From Caldilinea sp. (GTDB taxonomy: Bacteria > Chloroflexota > Anaerolineae > Caldilineales > Caldilineaceae): DNA of 7,805 nucleotides. The stretch is from NCBI GenBank assembly GCA_026389955.1, contig JAPLGY010000282.1:1-7805 (forward strand), read 5' to 3'. Below, piece after piece: positions 1-5,832 of the stretch; position 1 is the first letter of the stretch, and every line of letters begins with the position of its first letter. The position numbers were made by a program, and so were the translations under genes. The notes under the pieces are model-generated. The model ran no database searches. It was not told the origin of the DNA and worked only from the letters and a program-made list of their open reading frames with translations.

Positions 1-604
1 GGATCCAGGCCCCAGCAGCCTGCACGGTCGCTGTCACTGTCTCCATGTCGTACAGGTAGCCGCTCTTGAAGGCGACATGGGAGAGCACGACCAGCGCCAC
101 ATCGTCGTCCAGCTGTTTTTTCAGCAGGTCGACCGGCGCCTGGACCCCATCGGGGGAAGGCAAAATTTCCAGCCGATGTTCGTTGCCCAGCAGTTCTACG
201 ACACCTTGCAGCACATAGAGATCAGACGGAAAATTGAGATCGTCGGTGAGGATGCGGGTGCGCCCTGGCTGGCAGCGCAACGCCGCCAGAGCCAGTTTGA
301 ACAAATTGACCGAGGTCGCATCGGCCACCAGCACCTCCTCGGGCTGGGCGCCGATCAGGCGAGCGATCTTGGCGCCCACCCGTTCTGGCAGCTCAAACCA
401 GCCCTCGTTCCAGCTTCGAATCAGCCGTTCCCCCCACTGCTGCTCCACCATTTCGGCGGCCAGTGAACTGCCCGCTGTTGGCAGCCGTCCGAGGGAGTTG
501 CCGTCAAGATAGATCAGCTCTGGGTCGGTGCGGTGGAAGCGGGCGCGCAGCGGAGCCAGGGGGTCGGCGGCGTCCAGCGCTTTTTCCAGGTCGGTGGGCC
601 ACAC
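1..604 (-). CDS. kynU: Kynureninase, N-terminal 201 codons (cut by window edge)
   Basis: Kynureninase is a cytoplasmic PLP enzyme that cleaves L-kynurenine to anthranilate and alanine (or 3-hydroxykynurenine to 3-hydroxyanthranilate) in tryptophan breakdown. Reading the minus strand from 604 gives family hallmarks in order: YLDGNSLG (residues 32-39), a PLP-phosphate-type loop ATSVNLFK (96-103), FPSDLY (125-130) whose Phe and Asp are conserved around the cofactor, and SHVAFKSGYLYDM (175-187). The PLP-binding lysine would lie beyond the left edge. The start is GTG at 604-602: an in-frame TAG at 613-611, which is the stop of the upstream lipoprotein gene, leaves no earlier choice, and the resulting N-terminus fits the family. 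An AGG (612-610) five bases before the GTG, overlapping that stop, can serve as ribosome site, so translation is probably coupled to the upstream gene. The identity is very secure; whether other kyn genes follow cannot be seen. Confidence 0.95.
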   Translation of the reverse strand, partial: MWPTDLEKALDAADPLAPLRARFHRTDPELIYLDGNSLGRLPTAGSSLAAEMVEQQWGERLIRSWNEGWFELPERVGAKIARLIGAQPEEVLVADATSVNLFKLALAALRCQPGRTRILTDDLNFPSDLYVLQGVVELLGNEHRLEILPSPDGVQAPVDLLKKQLDDDVALVVLSHVAFKSGYLYDMETVTATVQAAGAWI

Positions 605-610
605 GGCAGC

Positions 611-1705
611 CTACCGTTTCACCACCAGCGACACCGGCGCGCTGGTGCTCAGCAGCCGCTGTTCCATCCGTTCGACATCCCCAAAAAAAGCCCTGGTATA
701 GGTTTTGCCGTCGTAGTCGCCTGTGAACAGCCAGCGTTTGGTGTAGTTCAAAAAGACCAGCATCCCCGTCTCTACATCATGGCAGGTATTGCCTTGATAA
801 ACGGTCGTCCATCCGCCCCCTTCTTCGATTTCTACCGCGTGCGGGCCAGAACAGTAGACGGAGACCCCTTGGTCGGTGTCGCCGAGGGGCAGCACCCCCA
901 TCGCCGTCCCTGGGTTGGCGCCCAGCCAGTAGCTGTACAGGAAATTCTGCTTGGCCTCTCCTGTCCGCTCGGCACCGGTCACCTGATCGACCTCGAACGT
1001 CCAGGCGTCGGTGGAGAAACAAGCCTCGTCCCAGGTGACGGTGTGTTCGATCGGCAGGAAACCGCCAGCGGCTTGCCGATTGACGACAGCATCTACTTCG
1101 GCGTCACATTGACGGATCGGGCAGCGGTCTGATTCGCATTCCCAGTGAACTGCCCAACGGGCGGCCAAGGTGTCGTCCAGCAGGGCGTTTTCCACAACGG
1201 GCAGAAAACTGCCGTCTGCACCGGGGATCCCGACCAGCTCGGTCGCCACCCAGCCTGACTCTAACAGTTCTCCGTCGACTCCCGGAAGATTGGCGGCTAC
1301 TTTGTACCAGCGCCCATCCTCGCTTTGGTCGAGGACTTCAAACGTCAGCCCTGGATTGGCTTTGCCGACGATCTCAAAGGTCGTTGCAGGGCCGCTGCGC
1401 AGGTTGGCCCGAATCTGGCTGGTGATCGTGACCCGCAGCGGTTTGTTGCTCTCGGGGGTGGCTGTGGGGGTCGGCAGGGGAGAGGCACTTTCTGGGGTCA
1501 CCGCCGCGTAGGCGGCGATCGGTTCGATCACCTCCTGGATCGAGGCCGGCATGGCAGCGTCGGCAAGTGCCGATCCAGAGGACAGATTGGCCGACGACGC
1601 ACAACCTGCCAGAACTGCCACAGCGGCTGCCCAGAGAGCCCATCGGCTGGCTGCCCACCCGGCGGAACGGAATCCACTCCGACAAGTTAACAAATTTCCA
1701 TTCAT
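611..1705 (-). CDS. Secreted lipoprotein with SH3b domain and a six-cysteine C-terminal region
   Basis: This 364-residue protein has a lipoprotein signal: basic residues, a hydrophobic stretch (about 22-34) and the lipobox LAGC with the lipidated cysteine at 35. An Ala/Ser/Pro/Thr-rich linker (about 36-89) follows, then a bacterial SH3 domain (about 91-157) with the typical IRANLRSGPATTFEIVG opening and a GWV strand near 151-153. SH3b domains usually bind cell-wall or other extracellular ligands. The rest (about 165-364) I do not recognise; it holds six cysteines (190, 195, 200, 229, 285, 308), enough for three disulfides, which fits export. Residues 64-73 of the linker are encoded by one copy of a 29-bp repeat. 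The ATG at 1705 is about 48 nt below a good promoter; its ribosome site is weak, and a TTG at 1693 is a possible alternative. The gene runs into kynU with a 6-nt gap, but nothing in the protein itself points to tryptophan metabolism. Confidence 0.88.
   Translation of the reverse strand: MNGNLLTCRSGFRSAGWAASRWALWAAAVAVLAGCASSANLSSGSALADAAMPASIQEVIEPIAAYAAVTPESASPLPTPTATPESNKPLRVTITSQIRANLRSGPATTFEIVGKANPGLTFEVLDQSEDGRWYKVAANLPGVDGELLESGWVATELVGIPGADGSFLPVVENALLDDTLAARWAVHWECESDRCPIRQCDAEVDAVVNRQAAGGFLPIEHTVTWDEACFSTDAWTFEVDQVTGAERTGEAKQNFLYSYWLGANPGTAMGVLPLGDTDQGVSVYCSGPHAVEIEEGGGWTTVYQGNTCHDVETGMLVFLNYTKRWLFTGDYDGKTYTRAFFGDVERMEQRLLSTSAPVSLVVKR
1488..1516 (-). repeat. 29-bp dispersed repeat with hairpin core, copy 1 (inside the lipoprotein gene)
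   Basis: These 29 bases are identical, in the same orientation, to 2487-2515. On the minus strand the core CCGCCTACGCGGCGG can fold as CCGCC/GGCGG with a 5-nt loop, or as GCCGC/GCGGC with loop CTAC. Here the repeat is read in frame as AAYAAVTPE plus part of the next serine codon, in the flexible linker between lipid anchor and SH3b domain, where extra residues would be tolerated. Identity stops on both sides at exactly the repeat ends. No third copy is visible in the window. Confidence 0.8.
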
Positions 1706-1759
1706 AGACGTTTACTCGACATTCTGGCTCACAAATCGAAGACCGCAGATACAATCGCC

Positions 1760-1788
1760 ATTATAGCCTTGCCGACAGGATTGGCGAA
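1760..1788 (-). promoter_or_regulatory. Sigma70-type promoter for the lipoprotein-kynU unit
   Basis: On the minus strand a perfect -10 hexamer TATAAT lies at 1765-1760. With a 17-bp spacer the -35 position (1788-1783) reads TTCGCC, a weak match. Transcription would start near 1753, giving a leader of about 48 nt before the ATG at 1705. It is the only strong -10 element seen in a gap between genes in this window, and it lies directly upstream of a gene start in the right orientation. Confidence 0.55.
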
Positions 1789-1822
1789 AAAACGTTGGGG
1801 CAACAGACAGCAGCTGGGTTGC
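1787..1822 (-). terminator. Possible weak intrinsic terminator after the AlkA-like gene
   Basis: On the minus strand, 15 nt past the glycosylase stop codon, GCAAC (1822-1818) can pair with GTTGC (1804-1800) around a 13-nt loop that may fold further through CAGCTG. Seven bases later comes a run of six T (1792-1787). The short stem and the distance to the T run make it a weak candidate. The T run also abuts the -35 region of the next promoter. Confidence 0.3.
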
Positions 1823-1836
1823 TATGGGGGGGGCGG

Positions 1837-2478
1837 TCAAAAGGGGCGACGGGCGAGATAAAACTGCCAGAGCAGACGTGCGGCGACAGCCCGCCAGGGA
1901 CGCCATGCCTCTGCCAACGCGATCTGATCGGCCGCTGTCGGCCGCTGCTCCAACCGTTTGACCTGCTGAAGCGCGCTGGCCAGGGCCAGGTCGCCAGCCG
2001 GCCAGGCGTCCGGGCGTCGGAGCGCCATCAGCAAATACAGCTCGGCAGTCCATTCTCCGATCCCTTTGAGGGCGGTCAGCCGGGCCCGCACACTCTGGTC
2101 GTCCAGCACAGTCAGCAGCTCCAGGTCACAATCTCCTTGTTCGACTGCGGCGGCGAGGCCGCGCACGTAGCCACTTTTCTGGCGGCTCAACCCGGCTGCA
2201 CGCAGCTGCGGGTCGTCGAGGGCCAACAGCGCCGCAGGTGTTATGCCTCCTGCAACAGTTTCCAGCCGAACGAACGTTGCCCGCGCCGAAGCCAGGGAGA
2301 CCTGCTGCTCCAGAATCATCAAGACCAGCGTGGCAAAGCCTGGCTCGCGCGCCCACAGCGGAGGATAGCCGACCACAGACACAAGACGCGCCAGATCGGC
2401 GTCTTGCGCTGCCAGTGCATCGACTGCGCCCGGCAGGTTGGCTTCGCTCAGAAGGGCCATCTGCTGTGCTGTGCTCAT
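1837..2478 (-). CDS. AlkA-type DNA-3-methyladenine glycosylase (HhH-GPD superfamily)
   Basis: A 213-residue base-excision-repair glycosylase expected to remove alkylated purines such as 3-methyladenine. The HhH-GPD fold is shown by LEQQVSLASA (56-65), LSRQKSGYVRGLA (97-109), the helix-hairpin-helix LTALKGIGEWTAELYLL (134-150) and the catalytic aspartate D163 in PAGDLAL. AWRPWRAVAARLLW (191-204) matches the final helix of AlkA, which carries WKPWRSYA there. The N-terminal domain of E. coli AlkA (282 residues) is absent, so the size resembles the shorter Mag1/archaeal type. The ATG at 2478 has a good ribosome site (AAAGGA, six bases away). The gene is divergent from corA with a shared upstream spacer containing a 29-bp repeat. 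Downstream, a separate promoter precedes the lipoprotein gene, so it is probably its own transcription unit. No Fe-S cysteine cluster of the Nth/MutY type is present. Confidence 0.9.
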   Translation of the reverse strand: MSTAQQMALLSEANLPGAVDALAAQDADLARLVSVVGYPPLWAREPGFATLVLMILEQQVSLASARATFVRLETVAGGITPAALLALDDPQLRAAGLSRQKSGYVRGLAAAVEQGDCDLELLTVLDDQSVRARLTALKGIGEWTAELYLLMALRRPDAWPAGDLALASALQQVKRLEQRPTAADQIALAEAWRPWRAVAARLLWQFYLARRPF

Positions 2479-2484
2479 GGGGTT

Positions 2485-2490
2485 TCCTTT
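2485..2490 (-). promoter_or_regulatory. Ribosome binding site of the AlkA-like gene, partly supplied by the repeat
   Basis: The minus strand reads AAAGGA at 2490-2485, six bases before the ATG at 2478. The first four bases (AAAG, 2490-2487) are the end of the 29-bp repeat and the last two lie outside it, so the repeat edge falls inside the Shine-Dalgarno sequence. This site supports the start chosen for the glycosylase gene. Confidence 0.6.
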
Positions 2491-2515
2491 CTGGGGTCAC
2501 CGCCGCGTAGGCGGC
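2487..2515 (-). repeat. 29-bp dispersed repeat with hairpin core, copy 2 (between the AlkA-like gene and corA)
   Basis: This is an exact copy of 1488-1516 in the same orientation. It fills much of the divergent spacer. Its leftmost base is nine bases before the glycosylase ATG, so its hairpin would sit in that mRNA's leader next to the ribosome site. In the other direction it carries the TAG (2508-2510) that closes the corA reading frame upstream. Downstream of that TAG, from 2511 on, the corA frame has typical coding character. Confidence 0.8.
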
Positions 2516-2588
2516 CGGCCATGTTGGCATCAACCTTCCGCTCGACGAGCTTCCCGAGCTGCTCGCCAATCCTGCCAATCAGATCTGG

Positions 2589-3464
2589 GTGGATATTCAG
2601 GAGCCTGCGACCCACAACTATGACCCGATCCTGGCCGACATCTTTCACTTCCACCCGCTGGCCATCGAAGATGCATTGCTCGACTCTCACGTGCCTAAAC
2701 TGGATGACTATGCCAGCTACTTGTATCTGGTCTTTCATATTGTGGGTGCCGGCAAAGAACCGATGGCGATCGACAGCCAGGAAATCGACGTCTTTTTAGG
2801 GAGCAACTATCTGGTGACGGTGCACGAGCACAGCCGTCGTTCGATCGACCGCAGCTGGGATCCCGACCACCATGTCGAGATCGGGTTGGCCCGGGGGCCG
2901 GCAATGCTGCTCTACGAGTTGCTGGACAGCCAGATCGACAACTTCATTCCCCTGATCGATGCCTTCGAGGAGCAGCTGGAGCAGCTGGGTGACGACATCT
3001 TCTACTCGCATGAATCTGAACGTGAGCTGCTGAATCGGCTGTTGACCGCCAAGAGCAGTGCGTTGCGCCTGCAGAGAATTCTGGCGCCGCAGCGCGAACT
3101 GCTGGGCCGGCTTTCTGTCGGAGAATACCGAGTTGTCCCGCCGCACGTTCGCATGTATTATCGCGATGTCTACGACCATCTGGCGAGACTGGCCAATTTG
3201 GCTGACAGCATGCGCGACCTGGCCAGCAGCACAGTCGAGACCCATCTGGCGCTGATGAACAACCGTATGAACGAGGTGATGAAGGTGTTGACGATGGTCT
3301 CTACCATCTTCATCCCCCTCAGTTTCATTGCAGGTGTCTACGGCATGAATTTTGAGTTCATGCCTGAGCTGTCGTTCTGGTGGTTTTATCCGCTCGTCTG
3401 GGGGCTGTTTGTGGGAATTTCTTCTTCTATGTTGTGGGTTTTTCACAAGAGAAAGTGGTTTTGA
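2589..3464 (+). CDS. corA: CorA-family magnesium/cobalt transporter, 5' end uncertain or damaged
   Basis: CorA proteins are pentameric inner-membrane channels for Mg2+ (also Co2+, Ni2+). From the GTG at 2589 the protein has 291 residues: a cytoplasmic domain with FHPLAIEDAL (21-30), a long helical region (about 115-235), TM1 ending in the signature YGMNF (251-255), the MPEL loop (258-261), TM2 (about 265-285) and a basic KRKWF tail. All key channel features are present. The start is odd. The frame is open back to 2511 and reads plausibly as CorA, with LPLDELPELLANPANQIW directly before the GTG, while CorA proteins normally have residues before the WVDIQEP strand. No ATG, GTG or TTG occurs between 2511 and 2588, and no ribosome site precedes the GTG. 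A TAG inside the 29-bp repeat closes the frame. So either it starts at the GTG, uses a rare start, or has lost its 5' end. The gene leads an operon-like run with the next two genes. Confidence 0.88.
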   Translation: MDIQEPATHNYDPILADIFHFHPLAIEDALLDSHVPKLDDYASYLYLVFHIVGAGKEPMAIDSQEIDVFLGSNYLVTVHEHSRRSIDRSWDPDHHVEIGLARGPAMLLYELLDSQIDNFIPLIDAFEEQLEQLGDDIFYSHESERELLNRLLTAKSSALRLQRILAPQRELLGRLSVGEYRVVPPHVRMYYRDVYDHLARLANLADSMRDLASSTVETHLALMNNRMNEVMKVLTMVSTIFIPLSFIAGVYGMNFEFMPELSFWWFYPLVWGLFVGISSSMLWVFHKRKWF

Positions 3465-3983
3465 ATGTTTTATACCGTCCGCGAGGGTCGTCTTTTTTCG
3501 AGCGTCCAGCCCCCGGCCACACTGCGCCCTCTTTTGGCGTTGCGCAGCGAACTGCTGCCGCCGACGATTTCACAGCTCCATGCCAGCTTGTCTGCCTGGG
3601 GAGCGATCGGGCTCTCCCCTGGTCTGATCACCCCGGATCGGATCTGGGGAAGCCTTGCCGGTGAAAGCACGTTGGCTTTTTCTTTTGACCCGGGGTGCAG
3701 CCCCCAGCCGCTGGGCCATCTGGGAATGGCTCAAGAATTGGCCGCCTGGCTGGTGCTGCTGGACAAGTGGATGGAGACCTTTGTGGTGATCGCCCGCGCT
3801 CGCTCCATCTGGTCGGTGCAGGAGCTGGCGGGCGCGTTGACCTTTACCTCCAGACCTTTTTTGCCGGCAGCCATCGTCCATATGCCGCCAGACAACTGGG
3901 AGCGGGTGGCGCAGGCGCTGGCGCAGGCGGTCGGGGAGGGGCCGCTGCGCGGCAGTAGTCACCTGGAAAAACATTGGAACTGA
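3465..3983 (+). CDS. Unrecognised 172-residue protein in the corA-Nudix run
   Basis: I do not recognise this protein. Its ATG follows the corA TGA with no base between and in the same frame, and it ends 22 nt before the Nudix gene, so co-transcription and coupled translation are likely. The protein looks soluble: no signal peptide or clear membrane segment, several tryptophans (45, 61, 95, 102, 116, 145, 171), proline-rich turns near 16-34 and 131-142, and amphipathic stretches around 86-110 and 144-157. There is no obvious metal or nucleotide motif. It could be a lineage-specific partner of either neighbour, but position is the only argument. It is taken as a real gene because it fills the space exactly between two good genes with compact spacing. 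GAGAAAG about a dozen bases upstream is a distant, weak ribosome site, consistent with coupling. Confidence 0.75.
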   Translation: MFYTVREGRLFSSVQPPATLRPLLALRSELLPPTISQLHASLSAWGAIGLSPGLITPDRIWGSLAGESTLAFSFDPGCSPQPLGHLGMAQELAAWLVLLDKWMETFVVIARARSIWSVQELAGALTFTSRPFLPAAIVHMPPDNWERVAQALAQAVGEGPLRGSSHLEKHWN

Positions 3984-3985
3984 AA

Positions 3986-4004
3986 GGCAGGCCATTTTTC
4001 TGCC
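3986..4004 (+). promoter_or_regulatory. Small inverted repeat in front of the Nudix start codon
   Basis: GGCAG (3986-3990) can pair with CTGCC (4000-4004) around a 9-nt loop; the stem ends one base before the Nudix ATG at 4006. It overlaps the only purine-rich ribosome-site candidate (AAAGG, 3983-3987), which is otherwise rather far from the ATG. It might tune translation, but a 5-bp stem is easily due to chance. Confidence 0.25.
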
Positions 4005-4005
4005 A

Positions 4006-4548
4006 ATGCGGGCAAAAGATACCCTGCCTCCCATCGACGAACACACCCAACGCCACTGGGGCTGCCAACGCAGCGACCATTCAGCAGGCGGCCTCATTTA
4101 CCGGGTCGAGGCTGACGGTGAAGTGGTCGCTGCCCTGATCGCAACGCGCGGGGGGACACGCTGGCAGCTCCCCAAGGGCACTTGTGAATCCGGAGAAACC
4201 TTGGAAGAGACTGCGCTGCGCGAGGTGGCTGAAGAATGTGGCCTGACCGGATCGTGTGAAGCACATCTGGGGACCGTCGAATACTGGTATTGGGACACCT
4301 ACCAGCGCAAGACGCCAGAACTGGTGCACAAGCAGGTGGATTTTTACTTGATGCATTGGGTCGGCGGTGAACTGAGCGACGCCAGCGTCGAAGTCGACAG
4401 CGTCAACTGGTTCACGCTCAGACAGGCCTTGGAGGTGCTGACCTTTGCTGCAGAGCGCAGCATCGTCCACCGGGCGCTGGCTTTGCTCTGCCCGGTCTCC
4501 TTGGCGGGCACTGCACCGGGCACCCCAGAGCAGAACTTTCAGCGCTGA
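4006..4548 (+). CDS. Nudix hydrolase
   Basis: Nudix enzymes hydrolyse nucleoside diphosphates linked to another moiety, using a divalent metal. The full Nudix box is present at residues 58-80, pattern G-x5-E-x7-REVAEECGL, with catalytic glutamates at 74, 77 and 78. It is preceded by AGGLIYR (28-33 region) and WQLPKG (53-58). The WxLPKG entry and general layout resemble diadenosine polyphosphate hydrolases and bis-phosphate-type Nudix proteins, but substrate cannot be read from sequence alone. The protein has 180 residues, slightly longer than a minimal 130-160-residue Nudix domain because of a short N-terminal lead and a C-terminal tail (about 160-180). The ATG at 4006 has only a distant ribosome site. 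It is the last gene of the corA run and overlaps the convergent lipoprotein gene by 10 bp at the 3' ends; no terminator is visible between them. Confidence 0.92.
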   Translation: MRAKDTLPPIDEHTQRHWGCQRSDHSAGGLIYRVEADGEVVAALIATRGGTRWQLPKGTCESGETLEETALREVAEECGLTGSCEAHLGTVEYWYWDTYQRKTPELVHKQVDFYLMHWVGGELSDASVEVDSVNWFTLRQALEVLTFAAERSIVHRALALLCPVSLAGTAPGTPEQNFQR

Positions 4549-5708
4549 TAGGCGGCGCTGCTCTGTTCGCCGTAGCCGGTCAGCTCGACATACCCCTTGC
4601 CGCGGATCGGGGCTTCTTCCAGCGCCCCAACGACCTCGATCGCCCCTTCCCAGTAGACAAAACTGACCTGCATCTCCTGGTCGGCGATCAGTGGTTCGAT
4701 GGTCACTGCCAGCTCAAGCTTCGGTATCAACAAAGTCCACCCGGAAGGATAGGCGATCCCTGTGCGCGGGCTGCTCCAGGTGCCAGTGGCCTCCAACAGA
4801 AAGTCGTTCTCGTCGATTGCGCGCTGTTGTCCATCCGGGCCGATCCAGGTGCCTTGGATGTGGGGATAGACCCCACCGTCTGCCAGCCGGATTTTGTAGA
4901 ACATCAGGATGGCGTCGTTGTCGAACTGGATGCTGAACCAGTCCCAGCCGGTTGCATCGGCGGGGAGCGCGCTGGTGCCAAACTCGTGATCCATCCAACT
5001 GCGTCCCTGCACAGAATAGGTGTTTCCCGCGCTGGTCAAGGTGCCGCTGGTCTCCAGACCCACCAGGCTGTAGTAATAGGAGGCATTTCCCGCCTCGGAT
5101 CCTTTCTGATGCAAACCGGCGTCCCCATGCAGGACAGGCGGGCGGGTCTCGCGCAACCGCAGGTCGATGGCCACAGGGCCTGTCTCGCTGGAAGCGCTGG
5201 CCACCAGACGATAGATTCCTGGCTGGAGTTCGACAACCTGCCAGTCTTCCAGCCAGACACGCACCTGTGGTGCGGCCTCGGCTCCTGCCAGGCCGCCCGC
5301 GCCGCGGCTGTAGCGGTCAAAACTGCTGTGGCGCCGGGTCTTGCCATCTGTCACCGCAAAATGTGCCATGTAAACCTGGTTGGTGGCAAAAGTCGAAGAT
5401 CGCTCGGGCAGGGCAGGGGCCAGGGCGTTGCGAAAGAAGGTCAGTTGAAAGCCAAAGGGCGTGCCGTCTTCTGCGACCAGGTTCCCTGTGTAGTACCACC
5501 ATTCGGTGCGATACTCCGGATGTGCGCCGTGGTCGGCGGGAAAGCGCAACGTCATCGGCGCATCGGCGCGCGCAAAGCCAGCGTTGTCGGGCACCCGCAT
5601 CGCTTCCACGACGCTGGCGCTGATCGGTCGCTCACCGGTTGAACCGGTGCAGCTCACCAGAAGCCAGGAGACCCACCACAAAATTCCCCAACGTGTTATC
5701 ATATTCAT
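4539..5708 (-). CDS. AttH/CrtC-like lipoprotein (lipocalin-like, carotenoid 1,2-hydratase superfamily)
   Basis: The 389-residue protein begins MNMITRW and has a short hydrophobic signal (about 7-18) ending in the lipobox LVSC, lipid cysteine 20, so it should sit on the outside of the membrane. The mature part carries family hallmarks: [10 protein letters not shown] (68-77) followed by [18 protein letters not shown] (237-244), [11 protein letters not shown] (254-264) and a final GYVELTGYG (372-380). This superfamily includes hydroxyneurosporene hydratase CrtC and the AttH proteins; many members are annotated as carotenoid hydratases without evidence. With no carotenoid gene nearby and a lipoprotein signal, the AttH-like label is safer. 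The reading frame stays open upstream to 5915, but that part runs through the divergent DinB-like gene start and looks non-coding. The ATG at 5702 (third codon) is an alternative start. No clear ribosome site is seen. Confidence 0.88.
   Translation of the reverse strand: MNMITRWGILWWVSWLLVSCTGSTGERPISASVVEAMRVPDNAGFARADAPMTLRFPADHGAHPEYRTEWWYYTGNLVAEDGTPFGFQLTFFRNALAPALPERSSTFATNQVYMAHFAVTDGKTRRHSSFDRYSRGAGGLAGAEAAPQVRVWLEDWQVVELQPGIYRLVASASSETGPVAIDLRLRETRPPVLHGDAGLHQKGSEAGNASYYYSLVGLETSGTLTSAGNTYSVQGRSWMDHEFGTSALPADATGWDWFSIQFDNDAILMFYKIRLADGGVYPHIQGTWIGPDGQQRAIDENDFLLEATGTWSSPRTGIAYPSGWTLLIPKLELAVTIEPLIADQEMQVSFVYWEGAIEVVGALEEAPIRGKGYVELTGYGEQSSAAYQR
5633..5649. promoter_or_regulatory. 17-bp perfect palindrome in the early coding region of the AttH/CrtC-like gene
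   Basis: CACCGGTT at 5633-5640 and AACCGGTG at 5642-5649 form an 8-bp inverted repeat around one central base. It lies 60-76 nt inside the gene and encodes Thr-Gly-Ser-Thr-Gly right after the lipid cysteine. The shape resembles a dimeric repressor operator, but it could equally be a by-product of the repeated ACCGGT codons. No second copy was seen. Confidence 0.25.
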
Positions 5709-5769
5709 GACAACATTGTGCCGGAGAGCCAACGTTGCATCTGTCAGCGAGTGTCCGATGTCGGCTGCC

Positions 5770-5799
5770 CAGATACAGGGGTTGAACCGCACAAACCAA
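5770..5799 (-). promoter_or_regulatory. Tentative promoter for the AttH/CrtC-like gene
   Basis: In the 124-bp divergent spacer the minus strand has TTGGTT (5799-5794), an 18-bp spacer and TATCTG (5775-5770). Each hexamer is only a partial match to the consensus. The predicted start near 5763 would give a leader of about 55 nt. No better pair was found for this gene, and none at all for the divergent gene. Confidence 0.2.
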
Positions 5800-5832
5800 T
5801 GGCAGGAGAGTGTAGAACGGAGTGGATCGAGT

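Noticed and set aside
1826..1833. Run of eight G as a possible phase-variation tract
   Set aside because: It lies between the AlkA-like stop codon and the next promoter, outside any coding frame and not between promoter elements, so slippage would have no obvious effect.
1795..2799. Long plus-strand open frame (334 codons)
   Set aside because: It lies opposite the well-supported AlkA-like gene and across the corA start; its translation has no recognisable motif and is rich in Arg, Ser, Gln and Cys as expected for an antisense frame in GC-rich DNA.
2796..3446. 216-codon minus-strand frame opposite corA
   Set aside because: It is a Gln/His/Arg-rich mirror of the corA coding sequence with no family resemblance.
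3908..3931. Short tandem GGCGCAGGCG-type repeat
   Set aside because: It encodes an ordinary Ala-Gln-Ala-type helix segment in the unknown gene; with two imperfect units it is better explained by codon use than by a repeat element.
5506..5832. 109-codon upstream extension of the DinB-like gene
   Set aside because: It runs antisense through the lipoprotein gene; the family-like sequence and the ribosome site both begin at the ATG at 5833.
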